From Devosia oryziradicis (GTDB lineage: Bacteria > Pseudomonadota > Alphaproteobacteria > Rhizobiales > Devosiaceae), in the NCBI RefSeq assembly GCF_016698645.1, contig NZ_CP068047.1, forward strand, positions 2,391,001 through 2,455,000: a DNA stretch of 64,000 bases, in the 5' to 3' direction. Shown here one piece after another: positions 39,701 to 48,358 of the stretch. A program made the translations under genes and the position numbers. The notes beneath the pieces are model-generated. The model was not told the origin of the DNA and did not search any database. It saw only the letters and a list, made by a program, of their open reading frames with translations. The stretch's first letter is position 1; each line of letters opens with the position of its first letter.

Positions 39701-40378
39701 GCTGCCCTCGACACCGATCCCGCCGGTGGAGATGCCGACGGTCGGAAAAGCGTCTTCGCCCTCATGCACACGCAGCACGGGCGGACCACCCTTGGGATCG
39801 TCCTCCAGGTCGAAGCTGGTCAGACGCGGACCAAACAGATCCTGCACCATCTGGATATGCGGACGTACGATCGTCACCGTGGCCCCGGGCTGGCCGAAAA
39901 TCGCGCGGGCCGGCGAAAACCCGACCTCAAGCGCATCCATGGCGACGCGCGCGCCGGTCTTGCCATCGGTGAGCAATACCGGCGCGAACTGAATAACCGG
40001 CCATACGCCGCCCTCCAGCGCCAGGTTCATTTCGCCAAGTTCGAGACGCGATGTTGCCGGCAAGGCCGATTGGATGACCGAGCGCACGGCCTGGCCGCCG
40101 AACGGCAGGCGGATCGGCGTGACCAGCAGGACCAGGTACAACAAGAGCAGCAGGACCGAAGGAATGCCCAGCAGCCAGACGGCCAGCTTTGCCGCGTGGC
40201 GAGCGGGTGGCCGCTTGCGCTGCGCCGACGGCGAAACCGGAGTGTCTGCGGGTAAAGTTGACTCGCTCACTTGCTTCCAGAATGAGGCTCGACCGCTGTC
40301 TGCTGGCGCCCCAGAATCAACCGCAGAAGGCGGTCTCTTGCCCAATGATACCGGCTGCAATATGGCACTTACACCCAC
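36776..40378 (-). CDS. Large AsmA-like (YhdP/DUF3971-type) envelope protein
   Basis: The 1200-residue protein has a cytosolic basic N-terminus, one membrane segment at ~64-87 (AVWLLGIPSVLLLLLYLVLL) and a very long periplasmic beta-rich region with repeated short hydrophobic strands. The C-terminal AsmA-like part (near VGGTARGFIYTDRRQWDLTGTYVP and VQGPLDNPVFRINPLS) matches the AsmA/YhdP clan, members of which form bridge-like grooves moving phospholipids to the outer membrane. The start is a GTG at 40378. A later start is possible, but anything beyond residue 63 would remove the anchor. Confidence 0.85.
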   Translation of the reverse strand: MGVSAILQPVSLGKRPPSAVDSGAPADSGRASFWKQVSESTLPADTPVSPSAQRKRPPARHAAKLAVWLLGIPSVLLLLLYLVLLVTPIRLPFGGQAVRSVIQSALPATSRLELGEMNLALEGGVWPVIQFAPVLLTDGKTGARVAMDALEVGFSPARAIFGQPGATVTIVRPHIQMVQDLFGPRLTSFDLEDDPKGGPPVLRVHEGEDAFPTVGISTGGIGVEGSDAPPPMRSDNEWLIYNLEASEQGIADLVDQAAQGRFSKLVVRDGVIDMTDSVYGLFRRFEAINLEIGPSPDRRDTNGSFSASLGGRTMTGSLSRSVDDAGNSRLEADVTNIDFAALLPFIDDATSLAAMRGAGALSIDVNFEPAGGKLVDGRFKVDLTGLDLRIADAYFPIASSILDITWKPDLGQFVLSDGALQIGQSSARLSGVFAMGLDPKFGPTIGMSIKAHDVVIHPNDMAAPAEPFESMDFSGWSAPLYGALGIDRFIARKGEATVETTGRIDMLQAGLGINMTVAGQGVSADDLKRLWPYIMGKESRDWFVANVTEGTVAHSRMAFKFPVGSLGLGNEDKPVPKDSMQIDMVGTGVAIKPTAEMAPIAIDGETRLQVDDSNVIISAGGGKLTTADGDIQVTNPALVMDNSNPAESILEISGDISAPIPALLDLAKAQQPDALAAVELPIDLESITGAVDLGLVATISLADEASGRPMDIDYVVNGTVADFASSQPIQDRSIGNGQLAFSANQDGYQLGGTAEIDGMEADVEISGTPTTEPAFRLSSTIDVADLAAMGFDASEFLSGRVRFVAQPMADGSLQMAVDLKEAALNIKDIGISKAAGTSGTLSAIITPAGEITQLNNIDLSFGTVRAIGDLTYHATDGLQAASFSQFGLSEGDDAQLDLVPMDGGYAVRISGKQLDLKPMIRQFFGLGDGAGGVQATQFDQSIALDVKLDRALGYYATTAFNLDVDLLLDGGDMRRANLTAQFSDGNALSVTTNPAPNGRTLSVAFNDAGTILRLLGVYSQLAGGSGSLVLTTDRDVDAEAGQLIMRNFAIVDEANVAQILGNHSDSRAAIARQNRLDFDVAQVEFQRRSDRVEVTNAMLTGDTVGGTARGFIYTDRRQWDLTGTYVPLFGLNNAFQQIPILGPLLGGREGEGLVGVTFAVQGPLDNPVFRINPLSMLVPGAFRELFEFRAKEQPPAAPAQ

Positions 40379-40417
40379 AATCCACCCTGCCTTAAAGTGG
40401 TGAACGGAAGGTTTTCG

Positions 40418-40906
40418 ATGGCGGATCTGAGCGAAGGCGACCTGGCCCCGGATTTCACCCTGCCCCTGGATGACGGAAGCATGTTCCAGTTGTCCGCACA
40501 GCGCGGCAAGCCGGTGATGCTCTACTTCTATCCGGAAGACGATTCCGGCGGCTGCGTGGACGAGAACAAGGAGTTCTCCGAGCGGGCCGAGGCCTTTGCT
40601 TCCCTTGATGCACGTCTAGTCGGCATTTCACCCGATACCGTGGAGAGCCATGTCAAGTTTCGAAAGAAATACGGCCTCGTTTTGCCGCTGGCTGCCGACC
40701 CCGAGCATCAGGCCATCGAGGGCTTTGGCCTCTGGAAACTCAAGAAGCTCTATGGGCGCGAGTTCATGGGGCTCATCCGCACGTCGTTCATCATCGATGC
40801 GGAAGGCAAGGTGGCGCGTATCGTCAGGGCTACGCGTATCCTTGGCCACGCCCAGAAAATGCTGGAGGCGCTTGAGGCGCATGTAGCCGGCGCCGGCCGC
40901 ACATAG
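40418..40906 (+). CDS. bcp: Peroxiredoxin, Bcp/PrxQ type
   Basis: This thiol peroxidase of 162 residues starts at MADLSEGDLAPDF (ATG 40418, GGAAGG upstream). The peroxidatic cysteine lies in YFYPEDDSGGCVDE, where Ser takes the place of Thr in the PxxxT/SxxC motif. The usual PrxQ resolving cysteine five residues later is absent, and I see no other cysteine in the chain, so it should work as a 1-Cys enzyme using an external thiol. It is divergent from the AsmA-like gene with a 39-base spacer. Confidence 0.9.
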   Translation: MADLSEGDLAPDFTLPLDDGSMFQLSAQRGKPVMLYFYPEDDSGGCVDENKEFSERAEAFASLDARLVGISPDTVESHVKFRKKYGLVLPLAADPEHQAIEGFGLWKLKKLYGREFMGLIRTSFIIDAEGKVARIVRATRILGHAQKMLEALEAHVAGAGRT

Positions 40907-40971
40907 TCTTTGTTAACCATGCGCAGCCATACTCTTCACACCATATTTGTGGCGTTGCGGAGTAAAGTTGG

Positions 40972-42111
40972 GTGCGTAGCCAGGCCAGTTTCGGACGGTC
41001 CGACAGTCGGCCGCAACACCCCCCGCGCCGCGGCGTCCACCCTGCCCTGTTCTACGGCATGTTTGCCGTTCTTCTCGCCGGCAATGCCCTTCTTGGAACC
41101 GCATTCCTGCTCTCTACCGACATTGCCCGGCTGCTCAATGGCCAGAATGAACAGGTCATCGAAGCCTATGAGAACCGCATCGCGCAGTTGCGGGTCGAGG
41201 TCGATCGCCTGCATTCCCGCAGCTATGCCCAGGCTGGTGACATCAACCTGCAACTCCAGGAACTGGCGCAGCAGCAGGAAGTGCTGATCGAGCAGCATCA
41301 GCTGGTTCGCGTGCTGGTGGACAAGGCCGGCGAACTGGGGATCGAAGCGGCAGCGCTGGCGGAACCCGCTCCAGCGGACACCGCCATGGCTCCCCTGGTT
41401 TCGGGCAACCCCGATATCGACGCTACGGCGGCGGCCGTCGCCCAGATGATGGGCGAAACCGACTACGCCATGACATCCATCGCCGAAACCGCGACACAGC
41501 GCACTGCCAGCATTGTCAGCGAGCTGGGCGATCTCGGCATTGCCGTGGACCTGCCGGTAGAATTCGACGGGATTGGCGGGCCGTTGCTGGCCCCACAGGA
41601 CGGCGCCGAGGCTTCGCCGATGATCGACGACGCAAACGCGGTGATGGCCGCACTGGTGCGCTATAAGGCGGCGCGCGACAGCATCGACGGCGCCCCCATC
41701 CACATGCCGATATCGGGCAACTTCCGCCAGAGCTCCGGCTTCGGCAACCGCACGGACCCCTTTACCGGCAGCCGTGCGTTTCACTCTGGCCTGGATTTCG
41801 CTGCCCCCAAGGGCACGACCGTGCTCAGCGCCGGCAAGGGCATCGTCAGTTTCGTGGGCACCAAATCGGGCTATGGCAACGTTGTCGAGGTCACCCACGC
41901 CAATGGCCTGGTCACCCGCTATGCCCATCTCTCCGGCTTCCTCAGCGAGGAAGGCCAGGCGGTCAATACCGGGACGCCGATCGCCAAGGTCGGTTCCACT
42001 GGCCGCTCCACCGGCCCGCACCTCCATTTCGAGGTGCGCAAGGCCGATAATGCGATCAATCCCAAAGCGTTCATCGAAGCCGGCAAGCGCCTGCTGGCGC
42101 TCCTCGGCTAG
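40972..42111 (+). CDS. M23 family metallopeptidase (LytM/EnvC-like)
   Basis: This is a membrane-anchored murein endopeptidase or amidase activator. The 379-residue product has one membrane segment at ~25-47, a coiled coil at ~53-105 ([17 protein letters not shown]...) and a C-terminal M23 domain from ~245. The zinc motifs are intact: HSGLDFAAP (HxxxD) and HLHFEV, so it should be catalytically active. The start is GTG at 40972 with GGAG nine bases upstream. Its stop codon shares a CTAG with the convergent prfB stop. Confidence 0.92.
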   Translation: MRSQASFGRSDSRPQHPPRRGVHPALFYGMFAVLLAGNALLGTAFLLSTDIARLLNGQNEQVIEAYENRIAQLRVEVDRLHSRSYAQAGDINLQLQELAQQQEVLIEQHQLVRVLVDKAGELGIEAAALAEPAPADTAMAPLVSGNPDIDATAAAVAQMMGETDYAMTSIAETATQRTASIVSELGDLGIAVDLPVEFDGIGGPLLAPQDGAEASPMIDDANAVMAALVRYKAARDSIDGAPIHMPISGNFRQSSGFGNRTDPFTGSRAFHSGLDFAAPKGTTVLSAGKGIVSFVGTKSGYGNVVEVTHANGLVTRYAHLSGFLSEEGQAVNTGTPIAKVGSTGRSTGPHLHFEVRKADNAINPKAFIEAGKRLLALLG

Positions 42112-43233
42112 TCTTCTGCCGCGACGTCCGTCGCCACACCGACGCGCTGCGCCAGGGCGGCTTCCATGAACTCGTCGAGATCGCCATCCAGCACCACCGA
42201 GGGCTGGCCGCTTTCCACACCCGTGCGCAGATCCTTGACCATCTGGTAGGGCTGCAACACGTAGCTGCGGATCTGGTGGCCCCAGCCGATATCGGTCTTG
42301 TTGGCCGAGATGGCATTGGCAGCTTCTTCGCGCTTTTGCAGTTCGGCCTCGTAGAGCCGCGACTTCAGCATGGCCATGGCCGTGGCACGGTTCTTGTGCT
42401 GGCTTCGCTCTTGCTGGCAGGCCACGATGATGCCTGACGGGACGTGCGTGATGCGGATGGCCGAATCCGTGGTGTTGACGTGCTGACCGCCGGCGCCCGA
42501 AGCGCGATAGGTATCGACCTTGAGGTCGCTTTCGTTGATCACGATGTCGATCGAGTCATCGACCACGGGATAGACCCAGCAACTGGAAAAGCTGGTGTGT
42601 CGCCGCGCCGCCGAATCGTAGGGGCTGATGCGGACGAGGCGATGCACGCCACTCTCGGTCTTGAGCCAGCCATAGGCATTGTGGCCGGAGACCTGGATGG
42701 TCGCCGACTTGATCCCGGCCTCTTCGCCGTCATGCATTTCGAGCACCTGGACCTTCATCTTCCGGCGTTCGGCCCAGCGGGTGTACATGCGCAACAGCAT
42801 GTTGGCCCAATCCTGGCTCTCGGTGCCGCCGGCGCCGGAGTGGATTTCGACATAGCAGTCGTTGGAGTCGACCTCCCCGGACAGCAGCGTCTCGATCTGG
42901 CGGCGCTTGGCGATGGCCTTGAGTTCGAGCAACGCGTTCTCCGCATCCTTGACGATGTCGGCGTCGCCCTCGGCTTCGCCCAGCTCGATCAGCTCGGAAT
43001 TGTCGCGGATACCGGCCTCGAGCTCGCGTACGGCCTTGACGGCAACGTCGAGCTCGTCGCGCTCGCGCATCTTTACGCGGGCCTTTTCGGGGTCGTTCCA
43101 GAAATCGGGAGATTCGGTCTCGGCGGTCAGCGCGTCGAGGCGCAGTTCAGCAGTATCCCAGTCAAAGATGCCTCCTCAGCAGGGTCAGAACCTGCTCGAT
43201 TTCGGCGACGGTCTTTTCGATTTCCGTACGCAT
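42108..43233 (-). CDS. prfB: Peptide chain release factor 2 with programmed +1 frameshift
   Basis: RF2 releases the peptide at UGA and UAA. It is encoded in two frames: 43233-43165 (23 codons, [15 protein letters not shown]...), then a +1 shift at CTT-TGA-C, continuing 43163-42108 ([12 protein letters not shown]...), giving ~374 residues. AGGAGG at 43176-43171 lies three bases before the CTT, exactly as in the classical autoregulatory site. The catalytic GGQ is in SGAGGQHVN. The stop-codon recognition tripeptide reads SPY where E. coli has SPF. The position after the shift encodes Ala in RASGAGGQ. It is the last gene of the amidase-PBP1a-deformylase-like cluster. Confidence 0.96.
43161..43176 (-). 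promoter_or_regulatory. prfB programmed frameshift site
   Basis: On the minus strand it reads AGGAGG-CAT-CTT-TGA-C. The internal Shine-Dalgarno sequence three bases before the slippery CTT and the in-frame UGA recognised by RF2 itself form the known autoregulatory element. Low RF2 favours the +1 shift and synthesis of full-length protein. Confidence 0.95.
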
Positions 43234-43303
43234 TGGTCAATTCCTTCAAAGTGGCGTCCCGTTTAGCGGAGGCGATGGCCGGGATCAACCGGCTTGCCGC
43301 GGC

Positions 43304-43801
43304 TCAGTTGCGCCGGGTCTTACCGAACTTGCGCAGGGCCGTGTCCCGCTTGATCCGCGACACGCGGCTTAGGAAGAAAACACCGTTCATCTGGTCGATT
43401 TCGTGCTGCGCCACCCGCGCCGCAAAACCTTCGAACCGGGCCGTCTGCCGCGCGCCATCGGCATCGTCATAGCCAAGCTCGACCCAGGTGGCCCGCTCGA
43501 CGGGCACTTCGATACCCGGCAGCGAGACCGAGCCTTCCGGGCCTACGCTGGTCTCAGCCGCTGCCAGAACAACCTGGGGATTGTAGAGCACGCGATAACT
43601 ACGCTCGGCTGTGCCGCCGGAAATGCTGATCACCACCAGCGGCTCCGCCAGCCCGATATGGGCCGCTGCCAGTCCATAGGCCTGGACGCCTCTCGCAGCG
43701 TCCAGCAATTGCTCCCCTGCCGCCAGCATCGCCGCGTCGACTGGCCGCGCCACCGCCTTTTGGCTCAGTGCCGCATGCGGATAGATGACGAAATCGGTCA
43801 C
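43304..43801 (-). CDS. Peptide deformylase-like protein lacking metal ligands
   Basis: The 165-residue PDF fold starts at a GTG (43801) that overlaps the PBP1a stop as TAGTG, so the two genes are translationally coupled. All three family motifs are altered: GLAAAHIG (His48 where Gln is expected), EGSVSLPG (Ser91 replaces the metal-binding Cys), and QHEIDQMNG (His133 kept, Gln137 replaces the second His). With two of three metal ligands lost, normal deformylase activity is unlikely. The frame is open and well conserved otherwise, so it is probably a functional pseudo-enzyme and not decay. Confidence 0.85.
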   Translation of the reverse strand: MTDFVIYPHAALSQKAVARPVDAAMLAAGEQLLDAARGVQAYGLAAAHIGLAEPLVVISISGGTAERSYRVLYNPQVVLAAAETSVGPEGSVSLPGIEVPVERATWVELGYDDADGARQTARFEGFAARVAQHEIDQMNGVFFLSRVSRIKRDTALRKFGKTRRN

Positions 43802-46314
43802 TAGTAGAGGCCGCCGCGCCCGGGGCTGACCCATTGCCCGGTATTGGGATCGTAGACGAGCTGATTGCCGCCGCCTTCAGCCGGTTGCGATTGCGGCTGC
43901 GAGACGAAACCGGAATCGTATTGCTGCTGCATCATCTGCTGGCGCTGCAGCGCGTCGAAGGCGTTGACGTCCACGCCGATCACCGACGTCATCAGGTTCG
44001 GGCCGGTGCCCGGCTTGAACGATTCCTCGATTCCCCCCTCGCCGTCGAAGGCGGCAACGCCCGTATTGGGGTTGATCCAGGCCGTCGTCATCCCCGGGGG
44101 CACATTGAAGGGGGTCGGCGGCTTGCCTTCGAGCGCCTTGGCCATGAACTCGGTGAAGATCGGTACGGCAAAGGTGCCGCCGGTCACCGCGCTGCCCATG
44201 GAGCGAGGCTGGTCGTAGCCGACATAGACGCCTACGGCCAGTTCGGGCGTGAAGCCGACGAACCAGGCATCCTTGTAGTCATTGGTCGTGCCGGTCTTGC
44301 CGGCCACCGGACGATTCAGCACCTTGGCGGCGGTGCCGGTGCCGCGCTGCACCACGCCTTCCATCATCGAGGTGATCTGGTAGGCGGTCATCGGGTCGAG
44401 CACCTGCTCCCGGTTGTCGACGATGACAGGTTCGCCCTGCCCGGTCCAACTGGTGGCCTCGCAACCCTGGCAGAGGCGCTGGTCGTGCTTGTAGACCGTG
44501 ACGCCATAGCGATCCTGCACGCGGTCGATCAGCGTCGGCACGATCTTGCGGCCGCCATTGGCAATCGTGGCATAGGCCGCCGTCATTCGCATGTCGGTGG
44601 TTTCGCCGGCCCCCAGCGCCATGGCGAGCACGGGCTGCATGCTGTCATAGACGCCGAACAAGCGTGCATATTCGGCGACCAGCGGCATGCCGATATCGCG
44701 GGCCAGCCGCACGGTCATCACGTTACGGCTGCGCTCGATGCCGCGCCGCAACGTCTGCGGGCCATAAAATTCCTGCGCATAGTTTTCCGGCCGCCAGATC
44801 GAGCCGTCGCCATTGCGGATTTCGACCGGTGCGTCGAGCACCACCGAGGCCGGCGTATAGCCATTGTCGAGGGCAGCCGCATAGACGATGGGCTTGAACG
44901 ATGACCCCGGCTGACGCAGCGCCTGCGTCGCCCGGTTGAACTCGCTCATCGCGTAGGAAAAGCCGCCGACCATGGCCAGGACACGTCCCGTGCGCGGGTC
45001 CATGGCAACCAGCGCGCCTTCGATCTCGGGCACCTGTTCGAGGGTGTAGATGCCGGTCTTCCCCGACACGGGGGAGACGTAAACCACATCCCCCACCTTA
45101 AGAATGTCCTGCAGAGGCTTGGAAACCCACTTGATCTCCGGCCCGGACAATGTGCCTTCTACCCGATCGTCCGCCACGCTGCCATCGGCCAGGTTGTCGG
45201 GCCGCAGTCCGATCCGCGCCTCGTTGCCACCGATCTCCAACACAACCGCAAGCTGCCATTCCGGCACGTCGCTGAGCGGCACGATCTTGCTGACGTCGAC
45301 GCCCCAGTCCTGGCCGATCTCGATACTGGCTACCGGCTCTCGGAAGCCCTTGCCGTGGTCATAGGCGATCAGGCCGTTCATCAGCGCCCGGCGGGCATAT
45401 TCCTGCAGCTTGGGCTCGAGTGTGGTGCGGACCGACAGTCCACCGCCATAGAGCTGGTCCTCGCCATAGAGCTTGGCCAGTTCGCGACGGACTTCCTCGG
45501 TGAAATATTCCGCCGAATAGAGCTGGCTCCCGCCGGCGCGCGGAATGACGTTGAGTGGCTCATCCTTGGCAATGGCACCCTCTTCCATCGTGACATAGCC
45601 GTTCTCGACCATGCGATCGATCACCCAGTTACGGCGCTCGATGGCGGCCTGGGGGCGGCGAAACGGGTGGTAGTTGTTTGGCCCCTTGGGCAGCGCGGCG
45701 ATATAGGCAGCCTCGCTCAGCGTCAGTTGGTACAGCGCCTTGTCAAAGTAGTTCAGCGCTGCTGCGGCCACGCCATAGGAATTGAGCCCGAGGAAAATCT
45801 CGTTGAGGTAAAGCTCGAGAATGCGGTCTTTGGAGAAAGTGGATTCAATCCTGACGGCAAGCAGGGCTTCCTGCAGTTTGCGGTCCCAGGTCTGCTCGGA
45901 GGTCAGCAGGAAGTTCTTTGCCACCTGCTGGGTAACGGACGAACCACCGCCTTGGATCGAGCTGTCGCCGTCCATGCGCGCCAGCACGTTGTCGCGCAAC
46001 GCGCGGAACACACCGTCTATGGCGATCCCGCCATGGCTGTAGAAATCCTTGTCTTCGGCAGAGAGAAACGCATGGACCAGCAGCGGCGGCACGGTTTCGA
46101 TGGGCTGGAACAGCCGGCGCTCGCGGGCAAATTCTGCCAGCAACGTCCCATCGGCCGCATGGACGCGGGTGGTCACGGGCGGCTGGTAGTCCTTAAGCAC
46201 GGTATAGTCAGGCAGCGCAGCGGCGACCGTGGTGAGATAGATCGCAGCCACGCCGACGCCGGCCAGCACGGCAAACATCCCAAAGCCAAAGATCCAGCCG
46301 AGCAAACGCAGCAT
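43801..46314 (-). CDS. mrcA: Penicillin-binding protein 1A
   Basis: This bifunctional murein synthase of 837 residues has an N-terminal membrane anchor (~4-30) and a GT51 glycosyltransferase domain (EDKDFYSHGG near 86, then GGSSVTQQVAKN). The transpeptidase domain has Ser-x-x-Lys in PGSSFKP (~470), SRN, and KTG in AGKTGTT (~671). The C-terminus is Gln/Pro-rich. The start MLRLLGWIFGFG at 46314 is preferred over the longer frame. It follows the amidase gene on the same strand and is coupled to the deformylase-like gene, forming a cell-wall cluster with prfB at its end. Confidence 0.95.
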   Translation of the reverse strand: MLRLLGWIFGFGMFAVLAGVGVAAIYLTTVAAALPDYTVLKDYQPPVTTRVHAADGTLLAEFARERRLFQPIETVPPLLVHAFLSAEDKDFYSHGGIAIDGVFRALRDNVLARMDGDSSIQGGGSSVTQQVAKNFLLTSEQTWDRKLQEALLAVRIESTFSKDRILELYLNEIFLGLNSYGVAAAALNYFDKALYQLTLSEAAYIAALPKGPNNYHPFRRPQAAIERRNWVIDRMVENGYVTMEEGAIAKDEPLNVIPRAGGSQLYSAEYFTEEVRRELAKLYGEDQLYGGGLSVRTTLEPKLQEYARRALMNGLIAYDHGKGFREPVASIEIGQDWGVDVSKIVPLSDVPEWQLAVVLEIGGNEARIGLRPDNLADGSVADDRVEGTLSGPEIKWVSKPLQDILKVGDVVYVSPVSGKTGIYTLEQVPEIEGALVAMDPRTGRVLAMVGGFSYAMSEFNRATQALRQPGSSFKPIVYAAALDNGYTPASVVLDAPVEIRNGDGSIWRPENYAQEFYGPQTLRRGIERSRNVMTVRLARDIGMPLVAEYARLFGVYDSMQPVLAMALGAGETTDMRMTAAYATIANGGRKIVPTLIDRVQDRYGVTVYKHDQRLCQGCEATSWTGQGEPVIVDNREQVLDPMTAYQITSMMEGVVQRGTGTAAKVLNRPVAGKTGTTNDYKDAWFVGFTPELAVGVYVGYDQPRSMGSAVTGGTFAVPIFTEFMAKALEGKPPTPFNVPPGMTTAWINPNTGVAAFDGEGGIEESFKPGTGPNLMTSVIGVDVNAFDALQRQQMMQQQYDSGFVSQPQSQPAEGGGNQLVYDPNTGQWVSPGRGGLY

Positions 46315-46485
46315 ATAGTCATTCTCTCCCGGGCGGGGCACCGCCCGTATCGTCGTCACGACACCTGCAAGGCGCCGGATTCAAGGCAGAATCATAGCAG
46401 ACGGCAGCTTGAAAGTAGATGACAAGGCCGCGCTACGGCGACAGCGCGATGGGCACGCGCCGCCACACGTGACTGAATTGTCACA

Positions 46486-47757
46486 TCACTCTTCAGGTGC
46501 CAGGCTGTCGAAATAGGCCGATACGCCGCGCGCCAGCGCGTCCGCCGTCCGGTCCTGCCATTCGCCCTGCAGCAGATTGGCCATGTCAGCCGCATTGGAC
46601 AGAAAGCCCAGTTCCAGCAGGACTGATGGCACATCGGGCGCCTGCAACACGAAGAAGTCGGCCTGCCGAACGGGGAACCGCCGCAGTTCGACGCTCGGCT
46701 GTAGCTGGTGCACGATGGCCTGCGCCGCCATGAAGGATTGGTGCCGCATCTCCCGCCGCATCAGGTCGAGCAGGATGTCGACGACTTCAGGGGCCATCTG
46801 CGGCATGGCGAAGCCGGCAATGATGTCCGTCTTGTTCTCGTTATCCGCCAGCACCTTGTCGAGCACGTCGGTGGCATTCTCGTCGCGCGTATAGACGCTG
46901 GCGCCGCGAATTTCGGGCTGCTGGAAGCTGTCGGCATGGACCGAGATGAACAGGTCGGCCTTGTTGGTCCGCGCCAGCGCCACCCGTTCCTCGAGGCGCA
47001 GGAAGGTATCGTCCTCCCGGGTCAGCGCCACGTCGAACCGGCCCGAAGCCACCAACAGCTCCTGCAACCGCAACGCGAAGGCGAGGACGATGTCCTTTTC
47101 CTTGATGCCGTCAGTCGTTTCTGCGCCGCTGTCGATGCCGCCGTGCCCGGGGTCGATCACCACCAGCGGCCGCGTGGCAATCGGCAACTCGGAACCACCT
47201 GCGGGCGTCGGGCTCGCAACTGGGGGCGCCGCCGAACCAGAAGCCGCCAGGTCCTTGGCGACATTGGCCGCAAATTCCTCGGCCGTTGCCGGTATGACGT
47301 CGACCACCAGCCGGGCCGGCTGCCCCTCGAACGGATCGAGCATATAGGCCTGCTGCACCTGCGCAGGCGCCGACAAGGTCAGCGTGGTGCGCACCCGGTC
47401 CGGCGCCGCCTGTTCCACCACATATTCGGCGATCATGCCCTCACCGGCCGGCGCGCCCGACGGTTCGGGCACCGAGAAGGTGGCCGCGCGCACATCGATC
47501 GCCAGGCGATCGGGTCCACTCAGGGACACCAGGGCAAATTCGGTCTTGCCCGCCAGGTCGATCACCAGTCGGGCCCGCTCCGGCGTCGCCGAGACCCGCA
47601 CGTCCATCACATTGGGAAGCGCCACGGGCGCAGCCGCCACCGGCGCTTGCTGCGGCGCCGTGTCCTGGGCCATCGGCATCGGCGACAGCACTGCGCCGCT
47701 CAACATCGCCACCAGGAGCGGCAGCACAAACAGACGAGTGGTTTTCAACAAGCGCAA
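46486..47757 (-). CDS. N-acetylmuramoyl-L-alanine amidase (AMIN + Amidase_3)
   Basis: This periplasmic zinc amidase splits murein side chains during cell separation. The 423-residue product has a signal peptide (RLFVLPLLVAMLSGAV...), an N-terminal AMIN domain (~48-155) for septal targeting, and a catalytic Amidase_3 domain from ~195. The zinc ligands are visible in IDPGHGG, IKEKDIVL and SVHADS, and the catalytic Glu in LLELGFLSN. The start is uncertain: TTG codons at 47757, 47751 and 47748 are candidates and no ATG precedes the signal peptide. AmiC-like is the closest description. Confidence 0.92.
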   Translation of the reverse strand: MRLLKTTRLFVLPLLVAMLSGAVLSPMPMAQDTAPQQAPVAAAPVALPNVMDVRVSATPERARLVIDLAGKTEFALVSLSGPDRLAIDVRAATFSVPEPSGAPAGEGMIAEYVVEQAAPDRVRTTLTLSAPAQVQQAYMLDPFEGQPARLVVDVIPATAEEFAANVAKDLAASGSAAPPVASPTPAGGSELPIATRPLVVIDPGHGGIDSGAETTDGIKEKDIVLAFALRLQELLVASGRFDVALTREDDTFLRLEERVALARTNKADLFISVHADSFQQPEIRGASVYTRDENATDVLDKVLADNENKTDIIAGFAMPQMAPEVVDILLDLMRREMRHQSFMAAQAIVHQLQPSVELRRFPVRQADFFVLQAPDVPSVLLELGFLSNAADMANLLQGEWQDRTADALARGVSAYFDSLAPEE

Positions 47758-48358
47758 CCGGCCCCAAATTCTTGCACGTGCCGTGTGTCACCCGGTTCGG
47801 GCGATTCTGCGGCGCGACGGCTCTTATGCGATGATTTGCGGGCGCGGCCAATAAACGCACAGTTATTTGGCTTGGCCGGTCCGCTTCTGACTTTCCTGTT
47901 GCCAATCGGTCGCAACATCCCTACACGCTAGACGTGAAGCGCATGCTTCCCGCAGAACCAGTTTGCGTAGGCCCTCGGCCCACGACGGCGGTACGGGAAG
48001 TGGCCGGCAAAGGGAACGAAGAGAACTCCCTATTCCGGTTCAGAAGCGGCAAATCCTGCGCTTCGTGAAGAATTTCGGTCCCACCGGACCGGACGGTTGT
48101 CATTCATCCCCGGATGCGACGGCAGCCCAATAGGAAGAGGTCAGATGGCCCGCAGGCGGACAGAACGCGACGCGATCGAGACTACCGATTGCCGTTTTGC
48201 CACGCTGCATCTTCCGGCCATGACCACATATCTCGGCGCGTTCAAGGCAGAGCTTTTCTGCGCCACACACCCCAAACCATTCGCCTCGCATAGCGCCACC
48301 AGAAGGATGCCGGCTCGCCGGCGACCCCTTGTCGGCGCGCGAGTGCGCGGAGTTCATT
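47758..48358 (+). promoter_or_regulatory. 600-base gene-free region, probable promoter and long leader of rne
   Basis: No convincing ORF is present. Clear hairpins occur: GAAGC / GCTTC (47936-47949), GAAGCG / CGCTTC (48043-48048 with 48059-48064) and CGGTCC / GGACCG (48076-48091, CACC loop). RNase E mRNAs in several bacteria carry long leaders that RNase E itself cleaves for autoregulation, which is the likely use here. The divergent amidase promoter must also lie in it. Confidence 0.5.

Noticed and set aside
38165..40255. 696-codon plus-strand ORF antisense to the AsmA-like gene
   Set aside because: The opposite strand has a signal anchor and AsmA-type domain; this frame has Arg/His/Asp-rich shadow composition.
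42108..43070. prfB as a shortened gene starting at an internal Met
   Set aside because: The upstream frame plus the +1 shift site restores the full N-terminus.
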